Notes under the pieces: model-generated
What the model saw: only the letters and a program-made list of their open reading frames with translations
Database searches by the model: none
What the model was told of the DNA's origin: nothing
NCBI GenBank assembly: GCA_963735885.1
Contig: CAVTMP010000004.1
Coordinates: 434,001 to 498,000, forward strand
Source: JBBSBL01 sp963735885
Lineage (GTDB): Bacteria > Actinomycetota > Thermoleophilia > Solirubrobacterales > Solirubrobacteraceae
Length of the DNA: 64,000 nt
Reading direction: 5' to 3'
Shown: one piece after another, positions 24,617-35,654 of the stretch
Position numbering within the stretch: the first letter of the stretch is position 1
Layout of the letters: each line of letters begins with the position of its first letter
Position numbers and translations under genes: made by a program

Positions 24617-26438
24617 TCAGCCCTCCTGGTCGATCCGCTCGGTCACCGCGTCGATCTGCCCGACCACCGCGGCGCGCTCGGCCGCGAGCTCCGGCACGCG
24701 GGCCGACTCGCCGCCCCGCGCGGCCGCGATCTCCCGGTCGAGGCGGAGCTTCTCGAGCTGCAGACCCTCGAGCTCCAGCGTCCCGGCACTCGCCGGCTCG
24801 TCGCCGTCGAAGCGAAAGGCGAGGGCGGAGAGCAGCGACGCCAGCTCCGCGTCGTCCTCCGGCACGGCGGCGAGCGGGTCGTCGAGGTGGTCGCGCAGCA
24901 GGAGCGCGGCGCGACGGTTCAGATCGCTGGTGAAGTGGCGCTCGGGGTCGATGCGCGCCAGGGCGCCGCGTCCGACCTCCGGGAGCGCGACGCAGAGCGC
25001 GAGGAAGGCCCGCTCCGTCTGCTCGCGGCGGTCGAGGGCGACCGCGGGCGCGCGCGCACCGGGCTCGCGCACCTCCGCCGCCGGCGCTCCGGCGCCGCGA
25101 CCGCGCTCGGTCGCCAGCCCGGTCCCGCCGCCGCCCCGCACGAGCGTCGCCACCAGCTCGCCGGAGAGCTCGAGCCGCCCCGCGACCCGGCGCACGAGGT
25201 CCTCGCGCAGGACGCTCGGCCCCAGGCCGGCGAGCAGCGGCCGGATCTCCTCCAGCGCGGCGTCCTTGCCCTCGGCGGTCGAGGTGTCGGCGGCCTCGAG
25301 CGCGCGATCGACGTGGAACGACGACGAACGGCACCGAGCCCGCGACCCGCTCGCGCATCGCCTCCGCCCCCTCCGCCGCGATGAGGTCGGCCGGATCGCT
25401 CCCGGGCGGCAGCGGCACGACGCGCAGCTCGAGCCCGCGCCCGTCGCACACCCGGCCGGCGCGCACCATCGCCTCCTGGCCGGCGCCGTCCGCGTCGAGC
25501 GCGAGCGCGACGCTCGGCGCGAGCCGCTCGAGCTCGCTGCGCCTGCTCCTCGGTCAGCGCCGTCCCCATGATCCCGACCGCGTTCGCCAGCCCGGCCTGG
25601 TGCAGGCGAGCACGTCGGTGTAGCCCTCGACCAGCACCACCGACCCCTCGCGCGCGGCGTTCGGGCGGGCGAGGTCGATCCCGAACAGCTGCGATGCCCT
25701 TGTGGTAGATCTCGCCCTCGCTCGTGTTGAGGTACTTCGGCCGCTGGTTGTCGCGCATCGCGCGCGCGCCGAAGCCGAGGACCCGGCCGCGCGCGTCGGC
25801 GAGCGGGAACATGATCCGCTCGCGGAAGCGGTCGTAGAGGGACCGCCGCCGGCTTCTGGGAGACGCTGGGCCAGCCCCGCCGCCAGCAGCTCCTCCTCGG
25901 TGAACCCGGCCCGGCGCGAGGCGACCAGCATGCGGTCCCACGCGCTCGGGGCGTAGCCGACCCGGAAGGCGGCCAGGGTCTCCTCCGTCAGGCCGCGCTC
26001 GGCGAGGTAGGCCCGCGCGCCGGCGGCCTCGTCCGCGTCCCACAGCACGCGCTGGTAGTACCGCGTCGCGCGGTCGAGCAGCTCGTGCAGCCGCTCGCGG
26101 CGGCGGCGGCGCGGCGGCCGCCTCGGGATCCTCGTCGACGACCTCGAGCTCGACGCCGAAGCGGTCGGCCAGCGACTCCATCGCGGCGGGGAAGTCGAGC
26201 CCCTCGAGTCTCCATGACGAAGGCGAACGGGTCGCCCGACACCTCGCAGCCGAAGCAGTGGTAGTGCTTCTCCTGCGGCCGGACGTGAAAGGACGGCGTG
26301 CGCTCGTCGTGGAAGGGGCAGAGGCCGAAGTAGGAGTTCGCCGCCCGCGCGGCGCAGCTCGGTGCGCGTCGAGACCAGCGCGACCATGTCGACGGCGTCG
26401 CGCACCCGCTCGCGGGAGTCGTCGGTGTAGCGCGTCAC
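24617..26438 (-). CDS. dnaG: DNA primase DnaG, reading frame broken by about eight indels
   Basis: Synthesises RNA primers for replication. Reconstructed over frames it starts GTG 26438 (GTGA overlap with dgt) with YTDDSRERVRDAVDMVALVS, then zinc-finger CHC2 segments (FGCEVSGDPFAFVM). The N-terminal core holds ERIMFPLADARGRVLGFGAR and SVVLVEGYTDVLA; the TOPRIM region has LALDADGAGQEAM and ends LPPGSDPADLI; the C-terminal helicase-binding domain is intact (24617-25195). Frame changes lie near 26341, 26210, 26105, 25855, 25692, 25610, 25540 and 25320. The span of about 607 codons is normal. An essential gene so broken implies sequence error. Confidence 0.88.
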
Positions 26439-27488
26439 GGCGCGAAGGCGAGCGGCACCGCGAGCGTCCTCGAAGGCGCGGATGCAGAACCGGTCGGTCA
26501 TGCCGGCGATGTAGTCGGTCACGCGCTGGGCGTCGTCGGCGTCCGGCACCGAGGCGGAGAGGGGAACAGGTCCGGCTGCTCGCAGTAGTGCTCGAACAGC
26601 GTGCGCACGACCGTCTCGATCTTGGCGTGCTCGCGGCGCGCCGCCGGGCCGAGGTAGACGCGCTCGAACATGAAGGTGCGCAGCGCGTCCATCGCGGCGC
26701 CCGACGCCTCGCCCTGCACGATGTCCCCGGCGCGCTCGGAGTGCTCGACGAGGTCGTGGACGAGCGCGTCGATCCGGTGCGGATCCCGTGTCGCCGAGCA
26801 CCGCGATCGGCTCGGCGGGGAGGTCCGCCTCGGCGATGACGCCGGCCCGCAGCGCGTCGTCGATGTCGTGGTTGATGTAGGCGATGCGGTCCACGAGGCG
26901 GACGATCCGGCCCTCGAGGCGTGCGCGGGCGCTCGGCGCGGCCGGAGTGGCCGAGCGATCCCGTCGCGCACCGGCGCGGTGAGGTTGAGCCCCTCGCCGT
27001 CGCGCTCGAGCACGTCGACCACCCGCAGGGAGTGCTCGTAGTGGCGGAAGCCGCGACCGAAGCGCTCGGCGAGGCAGCCGTCGAGCACGTCCTCGCCGAT
27101 GTGGCCGAAGGGCGGGTGGCCGAGGTCGTGGCCGAGGCCCGATCGCCTCGACGAGATCCTCGTTGAGCCGCAGCGCGCGGGCGACGGTGCGCGAGACCTG
27201 CGTCACCTCGAGCGTGTGCGTGAGGCGCGTGCGGTAGTGGTCGCCCTCGGGCGCCACGAAGACCTGCGTCTTGTGCTTCAGCCGCCGGAACGCCTTGCAG
27301 TGGACGATCCGGTCGCGGTCGCGCTGGAAGGGGGTGCGCAGGCCGCAGTCGGGCTCGGGGCGGGCCCGCGCGGCCGGGTAGCACGGGGTCGCCGCGGGGG
27401 CCAGGGCCTCGGCCTCGCGCGCTCTGACGCCGGCGGCGAAGGCCTCGGCGACGGGACCGGTCGGATGGGGGCGGACGGCGGCGGACAC
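26435..27488 (-). CDS. dgt: dGTP triphosphohydrolase-like protein (HD domain), frameshifted
   Basis: HD-superfamily phosphohydrolase that splits dNTPs to nucleoside and triphosphate. GTG 27488 has GAGG eight bases upstream. Intact N-terminal motifs: RTPFQRDRDRIVHCKAFRRL, KTQVFVAPEGDHYRTRLTHT and VARALRLNEDLVEAIG. After a one-base shift near 27143 (GGG for GG) come HDLGHPPFGHIGED and HYEHSLRVVDVLE; further shifts lead to IVRLVDRIAYINHDIDDALR and LRTFMFERVYLGP. The usual order dgt-dnaG is kept, with a GTGA overlap between them. At least five indels are needed, probably errors. Confidence 0.87.
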
Positions 27489-27565
27489 GGGGCATCCTCG
27501 ATTCTGCCAAGCGGCCGGACCGCCGGCGCGACGGTGCGGCGCCGGCGGGCCCGGCGGCCGTCGCC

Positions 27566-30274
27566 TCAGTCGCCGTCCGCCGCGCGGATCGCGGCCTGCG
27601 CGGCGGCGACGCGGGCCACGGGCACGCGGAACGGCGAGCAGGACACGTAGTCGAGCCCCGCGCCGTGGAAGAAGTCGATCGACGCCGGGATCGCCGCCGT
27701 GCTCACCGCACACGCCGAGCTTCAGCCCGGGCTTCGCCGTTCGCCCGAGCCAGGCGCCCATCTTCAACAGCTCGCCGACCCCCGGCGTGTCGATCGTCTC
27801 GAACGGGGACCGGTCGACGATGCCCTCGGTCTCGTAGCGGCCGAGGAAGCTCGCCTCGATGTCGTCGCGGGAGAAGCCGAGCGTCGTCTGCGTCAGGTCG
27901 TTCGTGCCGAAGGAGAAGAAGTCGGCGTGGGTGGCGATCCGGTCCGCGAGCAGGCAGGCGCGCGGCAGCTCGATCATCGTGCCGACGACGAAGTCGCGGC
28001 CCTCCTCGAGCCCGGCGGCCGAGATGATCCCGGCCACGCGCGGGTGCAGCAGCGCGATCTCGCGCTCGTAGGCGACCAGCGGGATCATCACCTCGAGGTG
28101 CGGCGCCTCGCCCGTGCGGTCGCGCACGGCGGCCGCGGCCTCGGCGATGGCACGCGCCTGCATGTCGTAGATCTCCGGGTAGAGGATGCCGAGCCGGCAG
28201 CCCCGGGTGCCGAGCATCGGGTTGGTCTCCTGCAGCGCGCGGACGCGCTCGAGCGTGCGCTTGACCTCCTCGACCTCGGGGTCGTCGGTGCCGCGGAGCC
28301 GTGCGAGCTGGCGCTCGAGATCGGCGAGCGGCGGGAGGAACTCGTGCAGCGGGGGGTCGAGCAGCCGGATCGTCACCGGCCGCCCGGTCATCGCCTCGAA
28401 CAGCCCCTCGAAGTCCCCGCGCTGGAGCGGCACGAGCGCCTCGAGCGCGGTCTCGCGCTCGGCCGTGTCCGCCGCCATGATCATCGCCCGGACCTTCGGC
28501 GTGCGCTCGGCCGCCATGAACATGTGCTCGGTGCGGCACAGCCCGATGCCCTCCGCGCCGAGCTCCCGCGCCCGCTCCGCGTCGTGGGGCGTGTCCGCGT
28601 TGGCGCGCACCCCGAGCCGGCGCAGCCCGTCGGCCCAGTCCAGCACCGTGCGGAACGCATCGGTCATCCCGGGGGCGCTGAGCGGCACGTCGTCGAGGGT
28701 GATCTCGCCGGTCGAGCCGTTGATCGCGATGCGGTCGCCGGGGCGGCCGTCGCGGGCGGGCCGCAGCTCGCGCTCGCCGATCCGCACGACGCGGGCGGCG
28801 AGCTCCACCTCGACGGCGGCGGCGCCGCACACCGCCGGGCGACCCATCCCGCGCGCCACCAGCGCGGCGTGGGAGGCCTTGCCCCCCTCGCTCGTGAGGA
28901 TGCCCTTCGCGGCGTGGAAGCCGGCGACGTCGTCGGCCTCGGTGAAGGGCCGCACGAGGATGACGTCGACGCCGTCCCCCGCGCGGCGCTTCGCATCGTC
29001 GGCGCTCAGCACGATCTCGCCGCTCGCCGCCCCGGGGGAGGCCGCGACGCCCGTGGCCACGACGGTGTACTCCACGCCGGCGTCGAACGTCGGGAGCAGG
29101 AGCGCGTCGAGGGTCGAGGCGTCGATCGTCAGCAGCGCCCGCTCGCGGGTCAGCAGGCCCTCGGCCACGGCGTCGACCGCGAAGCGCACCGCGGCCTGCG
29201 CCGGCCGCTTGGCGGCGCGGGTCTGGAGCATGTAGAGGCGCCCCTCCTCGACCGTGAACTCCGTGTCCTGCATGTCCCCGTAGTGGCGCTCGAGCGTGCG
29301 CAGGATGTCCAGCAGCTCGGCCGAGGCCTCCGGCATCCGGTCGCGCGAGCGCGGAGAGGTCGTCCGGGGTGCGCACCCCGGAGACGACGTCCTCCCCCTG
29401 GGCGTTCCAGAGGAAGTCGCCGGAGGGCTGCGGACCCCCGGTGATCTCGTCGCGCGAGAACGCGACCCCCGAGCACGACCTGCTCGCCCCGGTTCCCGAA
29501 CACCATCTGCTGGACGTTGACCGCGGTGCCCCAGGCGTCGGGGATCCCGTGGATCCGCCGGTAGCTGACCGCCCGGTCCCCCATCCACGAGTCGAACACC
29601 GCGAGGATCGAGGCGCGGAGCTGGACCATCGGGTCCTGGGGGAAGTCCTCACCGGTCTCCTCGCGGAAGATCGCGGCGAAGCGGCCGGTGAGCTCGCGCA
29701 GCGCGGCCACGTCGAGCTCGGTGTCGAGCTCGACGCCGCGGTCCGCCTTCGCCGCCTTGATCGCGTCCTCGAAGCGATCGCCCCGGATGCCGCGGACGAC
29801 GTTCCCGAACATCTGGAGGAACCGCCGGTAGGAGTCCCACGCGAAGCGCGGGTTGCCGGTCCGCTCGGCGATGCCGTCGACCGACTCGTCGCTCAGCCCG
29901 AGGTTGAGGACGGTGTCCATCATGCCCGGCATCGACTCGCGCGATCCGGAACGGACCGAGACGAGCAGCGGGTCGCGCGCGTCGCCGAGCCGCTTGCCCG
30001 CACGCTCCTCGAGGCGCGCGAGCGCGTCGCCGACCGCCTCGTCGAGCCCCGCCGGGGGTTGGCGGTCCGCGCGCATGTAGGCCACGCACGCCTCGGTGGT
30101 GATCGTGAAGCCGGCCGGCACCCGGTCCGGGCCGAGCACCCGGGTCATCTCGGCGACGCCCGCGCCCTTGCCGCCGAGCAGCTCCCGCATCGCCCGCGAC
30201 CCCTCGGAGAAGTCGTAGACGAGCTTGGCGGCGGCGGCGGTCTCGGTGTCGGTTCCGGACACGTTGGCGGGCAT
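27566..30274 (-). CDS. ppdK: Pyruvate, phosphate dikinase (about 902 codons, three frame changes)
   Basis: Interconverts pyruvate, ATP and Pi with PEP, AMP and PPi. ATG 30274 opens MPANVSGTDTETAA, then the ATP-grasp domain (GGKGAGVAEMTRVLG, VRSGSRESMPGMMDTVLNLG). The swivelling His domain has GGKASHAALVARGMG, where the phospho-accepting His sits in SHAA. The C-terminal PEP/pyruvate barrel has GIGLCRTEHMFM, NPMLGTRGCRLGI, MIELPRACLLAD and SFGTNDLTQTTLGFSRDD. Frame changes lie near 29470 (five C for four), 29350 and 27690; the end SCSPFRVPVARVAAAQAAI stops at 27566. Length is normal, so errors are likelier than decay. Confidence 0.92.
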
Positions 30275-30285
30275 CCTACGCGTCG

Positions 30286-31029
30286 CTATGCGGCGCCGGC
30301 CAGTGCCGAGCGTCCCATGACCGGCCGCAGGCGGACGTGCGCGTGGTGCTCGACCGTCTCGGAGATCGCCCGCTCGCACTGTCGCAGGGCGCGGGTGGAG
30401 GCGGTGGGGGCGTCCGCGAGCGGTCGGCCGAGCGCGTCGGCGAGGAACCCGTGCGCCTCGCGATCGAGCGGGAAGGCGGAGCCCTCGCACGCGGTGCACA
30501 CGACACCGCCCGCGGCGCCGGAGAAGGCGGCGAGGTGGTCGGTCTCGCCACACGAGACGCAGGACGAGAGGTGCGGCGCGAAGCCGGCCGCGACGAGCAG
30601 CTTGAGGCGGAAGGCGAGCGCGTTGGCGGCGGTGGCCTCGCCGGGGCCGGCGTCGAGCAGGGTCAGCTCGTTGGCCAGGAGGTTGAAGACGCCCTGGTTC
30701 GCGTCGCCGGCGTCGAACAGCCGGGCCACGGCGTCGCACGCCCGCGCGGCCGCCTCCAGGCCGGCGGCGCCCTCGCGCAGGCCGGGGTGGGCCGCCACGG
30801 TCTCGGCGCCGGTCACCGTCGCGAGGTCCCCGCGGCCCTCGTGGAGCACGAGGCGCAGGCGGAAGAACGGCTCGAGCCGCGCGCCGAAGCGGCTTCGCGT
30901 CCGGCGCGCGCCCTTCGCGATCGCCCCGAGCCGGCCGCGGTGGGGCGTGTAGAGGTGGAGGATGCGATCGGCCTCCCCGTAGCGGATCGAGCGCAGGACG
31001 ATGGCCTCGGTGCGGAAGGGGCCCGGCAT
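30286..31029 (-). CDS. recO: DNA repair protein RecO
   Basis: Mediates RecA loading on SSB-coated DNA in the RecFOR pathway. 247 residues, uninterrupted. The N-terminal OB fold is TEAIVLRSIRYGEADRILHLYT, then KGARRTRSRFGARLEPF. The middle is helical, and a zinc-binding site is formed by CVSCGET and VCTAC (about 168-188). The stop lies 12 bp before the ppdK start on the same strand. It is one of the few intact genes in the error-rich region. Confidence 0.95.
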   Translation of the reverse strand: MPGPFRTEAIVLRSIRYGEADRILHLYTPHRGRLGAIAKGARRTRSRFGARLEPFFRLRLVLHEGRGDLATVTGAETVAAHPGLREGAAGLEAAARACDAVARLFDAGDANQGVFNLLANELTLLDAGPGEATAANALAFRLKLLVAAGFAPHLSSCVSCGETDHLAAFSGAAGGVVCTACEGSAFPLDREAHGFLADALGRPLADAPTASTRALRQCERAISETVEHHAHVRLRPVMGRSALAGAA

Positions 31030-31118
31030 GGGGCTACGCGCGTGGGCCGGGTCGCCCCGCCGCGACGCCTCCGCCCGGCGCCGCGCCGTCGCCCATCGTC
31101 GCTATCCTTTGTGAAGTA

Positions 31119-31373
31119 ATGAGCCGCATCACCGTCTACACCACCGAGCCGTGCGCCCGGTGCCTCGAGGCCAAGGCGCTGCTGACGCGTCGTGGCGCCG
31201 CCTTCTCCGAGGTCAATCTGGCAAAGGACCCGGATGGCCGCGCCGAGCTCGTGCGGCGGACCGGGCTCATGACCTTCCCCCAGATCGTCGTCGGGGAGGC
31301 CACGCTCGGCGGCCTCGACGACCTGGAGAGCGCCGACCGCGACGGCCGGCTGGACGAGCTGCTCGCGGCGTAG
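31119..31373 (+). CDS. Glutaredoxin-family protein
   Basis: 84-residue thioredoxin fold with the redox motif in TTEPCARCLEAKALL (CARC, residues about 12-15), the cis-Pro segment MTFPQIVVGE and the glutathione-site-like GGLDDLES. Mycoredoxin or NrdH-like roles are possible; no partner gene is adjacent. ATG 31119 is preceded by TATCCT 12 bases upstream, suggesting a very short leader. Convergent with mutM (8-bp gap). Confidence 0.9.
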   Translation: MSRITVYTTEPCARCLEAKALLTRRGAAFSEVNLAKDPDGRAELVRRTGLMTFPQIVVGEATLGGLDDLESADRDGRLDELLAA

Positions 31374-31381
31374 CGCCGGCT

Positions 31382-32251
31382 TCAGGACGAGACGGGCGCT
31401 CCGGACGCGGGCGGGCCACGGCGCCGGCGCGGCCGCGGCTGGCAGCGCTCGCAGGCGTAGGTGCCGCGGCCGGCGACGACGAGCTTGCGCACGGGCGCGG
31501 CACAGGCCGGGCAGGGCTCGCCCTCCCGGCGGTGGACGAGGAACTCGTCCTGGAAGGCCCCCCAGGCGCCGTCGGGATCCCGGAAGTCGTCGATCGTCGC
31601 CCCGCCGGCGTCGAGGCCGGCGTGCATCGCGGCCACCACGGCGTCGCGGAGCGAGGCGACCTGCGCGCCGCTCAGCCGGCCGGCCGGCCGGAGCGGATGG
31701 ATGCGGGCGCGGAACAGCGCCTCGTCGGCGTAGATGTTGCCCACCCCGGCCACCCGCCGCTGGTCGAGCAGCAGCGCCTTGACGGACGTGCGGCGCCCGC
31801 GGGTGATCGCTCGGAGATGCGCCACCGTGAAGCCGGGATCGAGGGGCTCGAGGCCGAGCCGGGCGTCGAGGTAGGCGTCCCGCGCCGCGCCCCCGTCGAG
31901 CACGCGCCCGGTCCCGAAGCGGCGCGGGTCCACCCAGACGAGGGCGTGGCCGTCGTCGAGCGCGATCTCGACCCGCCGGTGGGACACGTCCGCGACCGGG
32001 TCGTAGAGCAGCGTGCCGGTCATCCGGAGGTGGGCGACGAGGTGGCGATCGCCCTCGAGCTGCCAGAGGAGGTACTTCCCGCGACGCCCGAGTCGCTCGA
32101 CCCGCCGGCCCCGCAGCGCCGCGGCCACGTCTCGCCGCTCGGCGGGCCGGCACCAGCGCGCGTCGTGAATCTCGACCTCGGCCAGCCGCCGGCCCTCCAG
32201 CCGGGGAGCGAGGCTCCGGCGGATCGTCTCCACCTCGGGGAGCTCGGGCAT
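31382..32251 (-). CDS. mutM: Formamidopyrimidine-DNA glycosylase
   Basis: Bifunctional base-excision repair enzyme that removes oxidised purines and nicks the abasic site. 289 residues from ATG 32251. It begins MPELPEVETIRRSL with catalytic Pro2 and Glu3. RRGKYLLWQL carries the conserved beta-turn Lys. The helix-two-turn-helix has VAGVGNIYADEALF, and the C-terminal zinc finger has CPACAAPV and YACERC. The frame is intact with no odd residues. Confidence 0.96.
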   Translation of the reverse strand: MPELPEVETIRRSLAPRLEGRRLAEVEIHDARWCRPAERRDVAAALRGRRVERLGRRGKYLLWQLEGDRHLVAHLRMTGTLLYDPVADVSHRRVEIALDDGHALVWVDPRRFGTGRVLDGGAARDAYLDARLGLEPLDPGFTVAHLRAITRGRRTSVKALLLDQRRVAGVGNIYADEALFRARIHPLRPAGRLSGAQVASLRDAVVAAMHAGLDAGGATIDDFRDPDGAWGAFQDEFLVHRREGEPCPACAAPVRKLVVAGRGTYACERCQPRPRRRRGPPASGAPVSS

Positions 32252-32369
32252 CGTCCGAGTATGCCGCGCCGGCGCGGATGGTCCGCGGCGCCGCCACGTA
32301 GTCCGCCCCCGGCCCTCAGCGCAAACTGCGGATGGGTCCCGGGCCTCCCGACCACTAGGCTGGCCGGCC

Positions 32370-32819
32370 ATGACCACTCTTCCCCGTCTCGCCCTCCCCC
32401 TCGCCCTCGCCGCCGTCGGGCTCGTCTCCGCCGGCTGCGGGTCGAGCGACAAGAAGTCCGACTCCACCTCGGCCACGACGATCACGACGTCCGCCGCGGG
32501 CAAGGTCGGCGTGAAGCTCGTCGAGTTCAAGCTCACGCCCGCGCCCACCACCGCGCCCGCCGGCACCGTGACGTTCGCCGTCCGCAACGCGGGCCAGGTG
32601 AAGCACGAATTCGTCGTCATCAAGACGACGAAGCCCGCCGGCGACCTCCTCAAGGGCAGCGAGGCCGACGAGGCCGGCGCGGTCGGCGAGATCGGCAACA
32701 TCCCGCCCGGGCAGAACAAGACCCTCGCGCTGAAGCTCGCGGCCGGGCACTACGCGCTGATCTGCAACCTCCCGGGCCACTACAAGGCCGGGCAGTACGC
32801 GAACTTCAACGTCTCCTAG
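32370..32819 (+). CDS. Cupredoxin-like copper-binding lipoprotein
   Basis: 149 residues: signal peptide with lipobox VSAGC, a Ser/Thr linker, and a plastocyanin/azurin-like domain (about 48-149). Predicted type 1 copper ligands are the His in GQVKHEFVV and the Cys and His in ICNLPGHYKAGQY. The usual axial Met is replaced by Gln (AGQY), as in stellacyanin-type sites, which would lower the redox potential. Probably an extracytoplasmic electron carrier or copper chaperone. It stands alone between mutM and deoB. Confidence 0.88.
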   Translation: MTTLPRLALPLALAAVGLVSAGCGSSDKKSDSTSATTITTSAAGKVGVKLVEFKLTPAPTTAPAGTVTFAVRNAGQVKHEFVVIKTTKPAGDLLKGSEADEAGAVGEIGNIPPGQNKTLALKLAAGHYALICNLPGHYKAGQYANFNVS

Positions 32820-32828
32820 CTCGCGGTC

Positions 32829-34029
32829 CTACCCCCCGAGCGCCGGCGCCCGCCGCGGCACGAACCCCGTGCCCGGCAGCGCCGGCGCGTCGCGCCCGGC
32901 GAGCCAGCGCAGCGCGGAGGCGCCGACGTCGGCGAGCGCCCCGTCGTGGCGACGACCCCCGTCGCCGGCGAACCGGGCGATCAGCGGGGCGTACTCGCGC
33001 GTGTGATCGGTCCCCGGCGTCGTCGGGTCGCAGCCGTGATCGGCGGTGAGCACGAGGAGGTCCTGCTCGCTCAGGAGGCCGAGCCAGCCGCCCACCGCCG
33101 CGTCGATCTCACTCAGCGCCGCGGCGAAGCCCGGGAGGTCCTGGCGGTGCCCGTACACCTGGTCGGTCTCGACGAGGTTCGCGAAGACCAGCCCCCGGTC
33201 GAGGTCGCCCACCAGCGCCCCGATCTCGGCCAGCGCGCCGGGCGTTCGTGGCCCCCGGATGCGCCACGTCGATGCCCGCCCCGCCGAACAGCTGGGCCAC
33301 CTTCCCGACCGCGTGCACGGGGACGCCGGCCGCGCCCAGCTCGTCCAGGTAGCTGCGCCCCGGGGGCGGGATCGCGAGGTCGCGGCGCCCCTCGGTGCGC
33401 GCGAACGCGCCGGGCTCGCCCGCGAAAGGGGCGGGCGATCACCCGGCCCACCGCGTGCTCCCCGCTCATGGCCGCCCGGGCCCGCGCGCACAGCGCCCAG
33501 AGCTCCGGCTCCGGCACGAGGTCGACGTGCGCGGCGATCTGGAGCACGGAGTCCTGCGAGGTGTAGAGGATCAGCTCCCCCGTGCGGAGGTGCTCGGCGC
33601 CGAAGTCGGCGATCGCGTCGAGGCCGTTGTAGGGGCGGTTGCAGAGGAAGCCGCGGCCGGTGGCGCGCTCGAGCGCGGCGACGATCCCGGGCGGGAAGCC
33701 CGCGGGTAGGTCGGCAGCGGCGCGGGCGGCACGACCCCCATCAGCTCCCAGTGGCCCGTGGCCGAGTCCTTGCCCGGGCCGAGCGGGCGCAGGCGCCCGT
33801 GGAGCGCCGGCGCGGGCGCGGGCGGGACCCCGGCCAGCGGCAGCACGTCGCCGAGCCCGAGCGCGCCGAGATGCGGGAGGTCCAGCCCGCCGACGGCGGC
33901 GGCGAGGTGCCCGAGGGTGTTCGCCCCGGCGTCCCCGTACTCGTCGGCGTCCGGCAGCGCCCCGGCGCCGCAGGCGTCGAGCACGACGACGAACGCCCGC
34001 CGGCCGCGACCCTCGCGCGCGCGGCTCAC
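32829..34029 (-). CDS. deoB: Phosphopentomutase, frameshifted
   Basis: Alkaline-phosphatase-superfamily enzyme that interconverts (deoxy)ribose 1- and 5-phosphate in nucleoside salvage. GTG 34029 begins SRAREGRGRRAFVVVLDACG with GAGALPDADEYGD, the first metal site. SATGHWELMG, NRPYNGLDAIADFG, YTSQDSVLQIAAH and GKVAQLFGGAGIDV follow in shifting frames. The C-terminal frame is intact with FANLVETDQVYGH and TADHGCDPTTPGTDHTRE, the second metal site. Frame changes lie near 33735, 33425, 33330 and 33245. The order after xerD on the same strand suggests an operon. Confidence 0.88.
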
Positions 34030-34055
34030 CGCGCGGCCCGACCGCGGGCCCGGCC

Positions 34056-34997
34056 TCACGCCCCGCCCGCGCCGGCGCGCGGATGCGCCGAGAAGTACAC
34101 GTCGCGCAGGCGCTCCGCGGAGAGATGGGTGTAGACCTGCGTCGTGGCGATGTCGGCGTGCCCGAGCATCTCCTGCAGGGAGCGCAGGTCGCATCCGCCG
34201 GCCAGCAGGTGGGTGGCGAACGTGTGGCGCAGGGTGTGCGGGCTCATCCGCGCCTCGAGCCCCGCCGCGAGGCGCGTGGCGCTGGACGATCTTGTAGAGC
34301 CCCTGGCGCGTGAGCCCGCCGCCGCGCAGGTTCACGAACAGCCGCGCCTCGTCGCGCTCGCCGACCAGCGCCGGACGGCCCCGCTCGAGGTACGCGGCCA
34401 GGGCGGCGCCGGGCGCGGCTGCCGACCGGCACCATCCGCTCCTTCGCCCCCTTGCCGCGGGTCCGCAGCATCCCCGCCTCGAGGTCGAGCTCGGCGAGCC
34501 CGAGCCCGATCGGCCTCCGAGGCGCGCAGGCCGCAGGCGTACATCGTCTCCAGCAGGGCCCGGTCCCGCAGCGCCGACGGATCGTCGCCGCGGCGGCTGG
34601 TCGAGCAGGTGGTGCACCTCGTCGCGCGTGAGCACCTTCGGCAGCCGCGCCGCGCGCCGGGGGGCGCGCAGGTCGCTCGTCGGATCGCGGTCCAGGAGCT
34701 CCTCGCGACGCAGGTGCCGGTAGAACGACCGCAGGCAGGCGACCTTGCGCTGCAGCGTCGTCGGCGCCGCGGGCGGACGCCCCTCGCGCCCGGCGGCGAG
34801 CTCGTCCACGAAGGCGGTGAGGTCGGCGTGCTCGGCCTCCAGCGCGTCGACGTCGCGCCGCGCGCAGGAACTCGCCGAGCTGCAGCAGGTCGGAGCGGTA
34901 GGCCTCGAGCGTGTTGCGCGAGAGGCCGCGCTCGAGCTCGAGGTAGGCGAGGAAGTCGAGGACGAGCTCGGCGTGCGCGGGTCGCGGTCGGGCCCAC
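34056..34997 (-). CDS. xerD: Tyrosine recombinase XerD, frameshifted
   Basis: Chromosome-dimer resolution recombinase. The N-terminal SAM-like domain reads AELVLDFLAYLELERGLSRN with TLEAYRSDLLQLGEFL. The middle has TLQRKVACLRSFYRHLRREE and PKVLTRDEVHHLLDQP. The catalytic end is intact: SPHTLRHTFATHLLAGGCDL, MLGHADIATTQVYTH with the nucleophile Tyr, and LRDVYFSAHPRA. At least five indels separate these parts. GTG 34997 is a reasonable start giving about 313 codons. Unlike the integrase remnants at 13 and 16.8 kb, no segment is missing, so this is a whole gene with errors. Confidence 0.87.
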
Positions 34998-35052
34998 CGC
35001 CGCGATCGCTTCCCGGCGCGCCGGGCGGCTCCTGCGGGGTGCAAGCCCCCGT

Positions 35053-35588
35053 TCAGCCGCGCAGCCGACGACGGAGCCAGAGCAGCCCGATGAGCGACTT
35101 CGCGTCCTCGCAGGCGTCGATCGCCTCGTCGAGGCGGTCGAGCGGCCACGCGACGACGTCGATGCGCTCGTTCTCCTCGGACTCGGCCGCGGCCTCGCGC
35201 AGCTCGGTCGCGAGCTAGACGCCGATCCGCTCGTCCGTGAATCCGGGGCTGACGTGCAGAAGTCGCCGAGGTGCTCCCAGTGCGAGCGCCCCCTTGCCGA
35301 TCTCCTCGGCCAGCTCGCGCGGGCGGTCTCGAGCGGGTCCTCGCCCGGGACGTCGAGCTTCCCGGCCGGCAGCTCGAGCAGGTCGGGCGCGCCGACCGCC
35401 TCGCGCGGCTGGCGCACGAGCCAGAGGTGCATCGTCGTCGTGGGCGACGATGCCGACCGCGCCCGGGTGGCGCACGATCTCCCGCTCGACGACCTCGCCG
35501 TCCTCGTGGCGGAAGCGCTCGACCCGGACGGTGACGATCCGGCCCGTCCATGCCTCTCGCCGCCCAGATGCTCGTAGTCAGCCGCCAT
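35053..35588 (-). CDS. Nudix hydrolase (ADP-ribose pyrophosphatase-like), frameshifted
   Basis: About 178 codons from ATG 35588 (MAADYEHLGGERHGR). Reconstruction gives VRHPGAVGIVAHDDD, PDLLELPAGKLDVPGEDP and RELAEEIGKGALALGA, a complete Nudix box (GX5EX7REUXEEXGU, from GEDPLETA to AEEIG), then SPGFTDERIGV and a C-terminal LLWLRRRLRG. Similarity of layout to NudF-type ADP-ribose pyrophosphatases is good. At least four frame changes occur. It lies between xerD and the M20 peptidase gene on the same strand. Confidence 0.82.
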
Positions 35589-35654
35589 CGCGCTCCGCCA
35601 CCGGCCCGATGGCGCGCGCCGTCGGGCGGCCGCCAGGATAGTGCTCGAGCGAGC

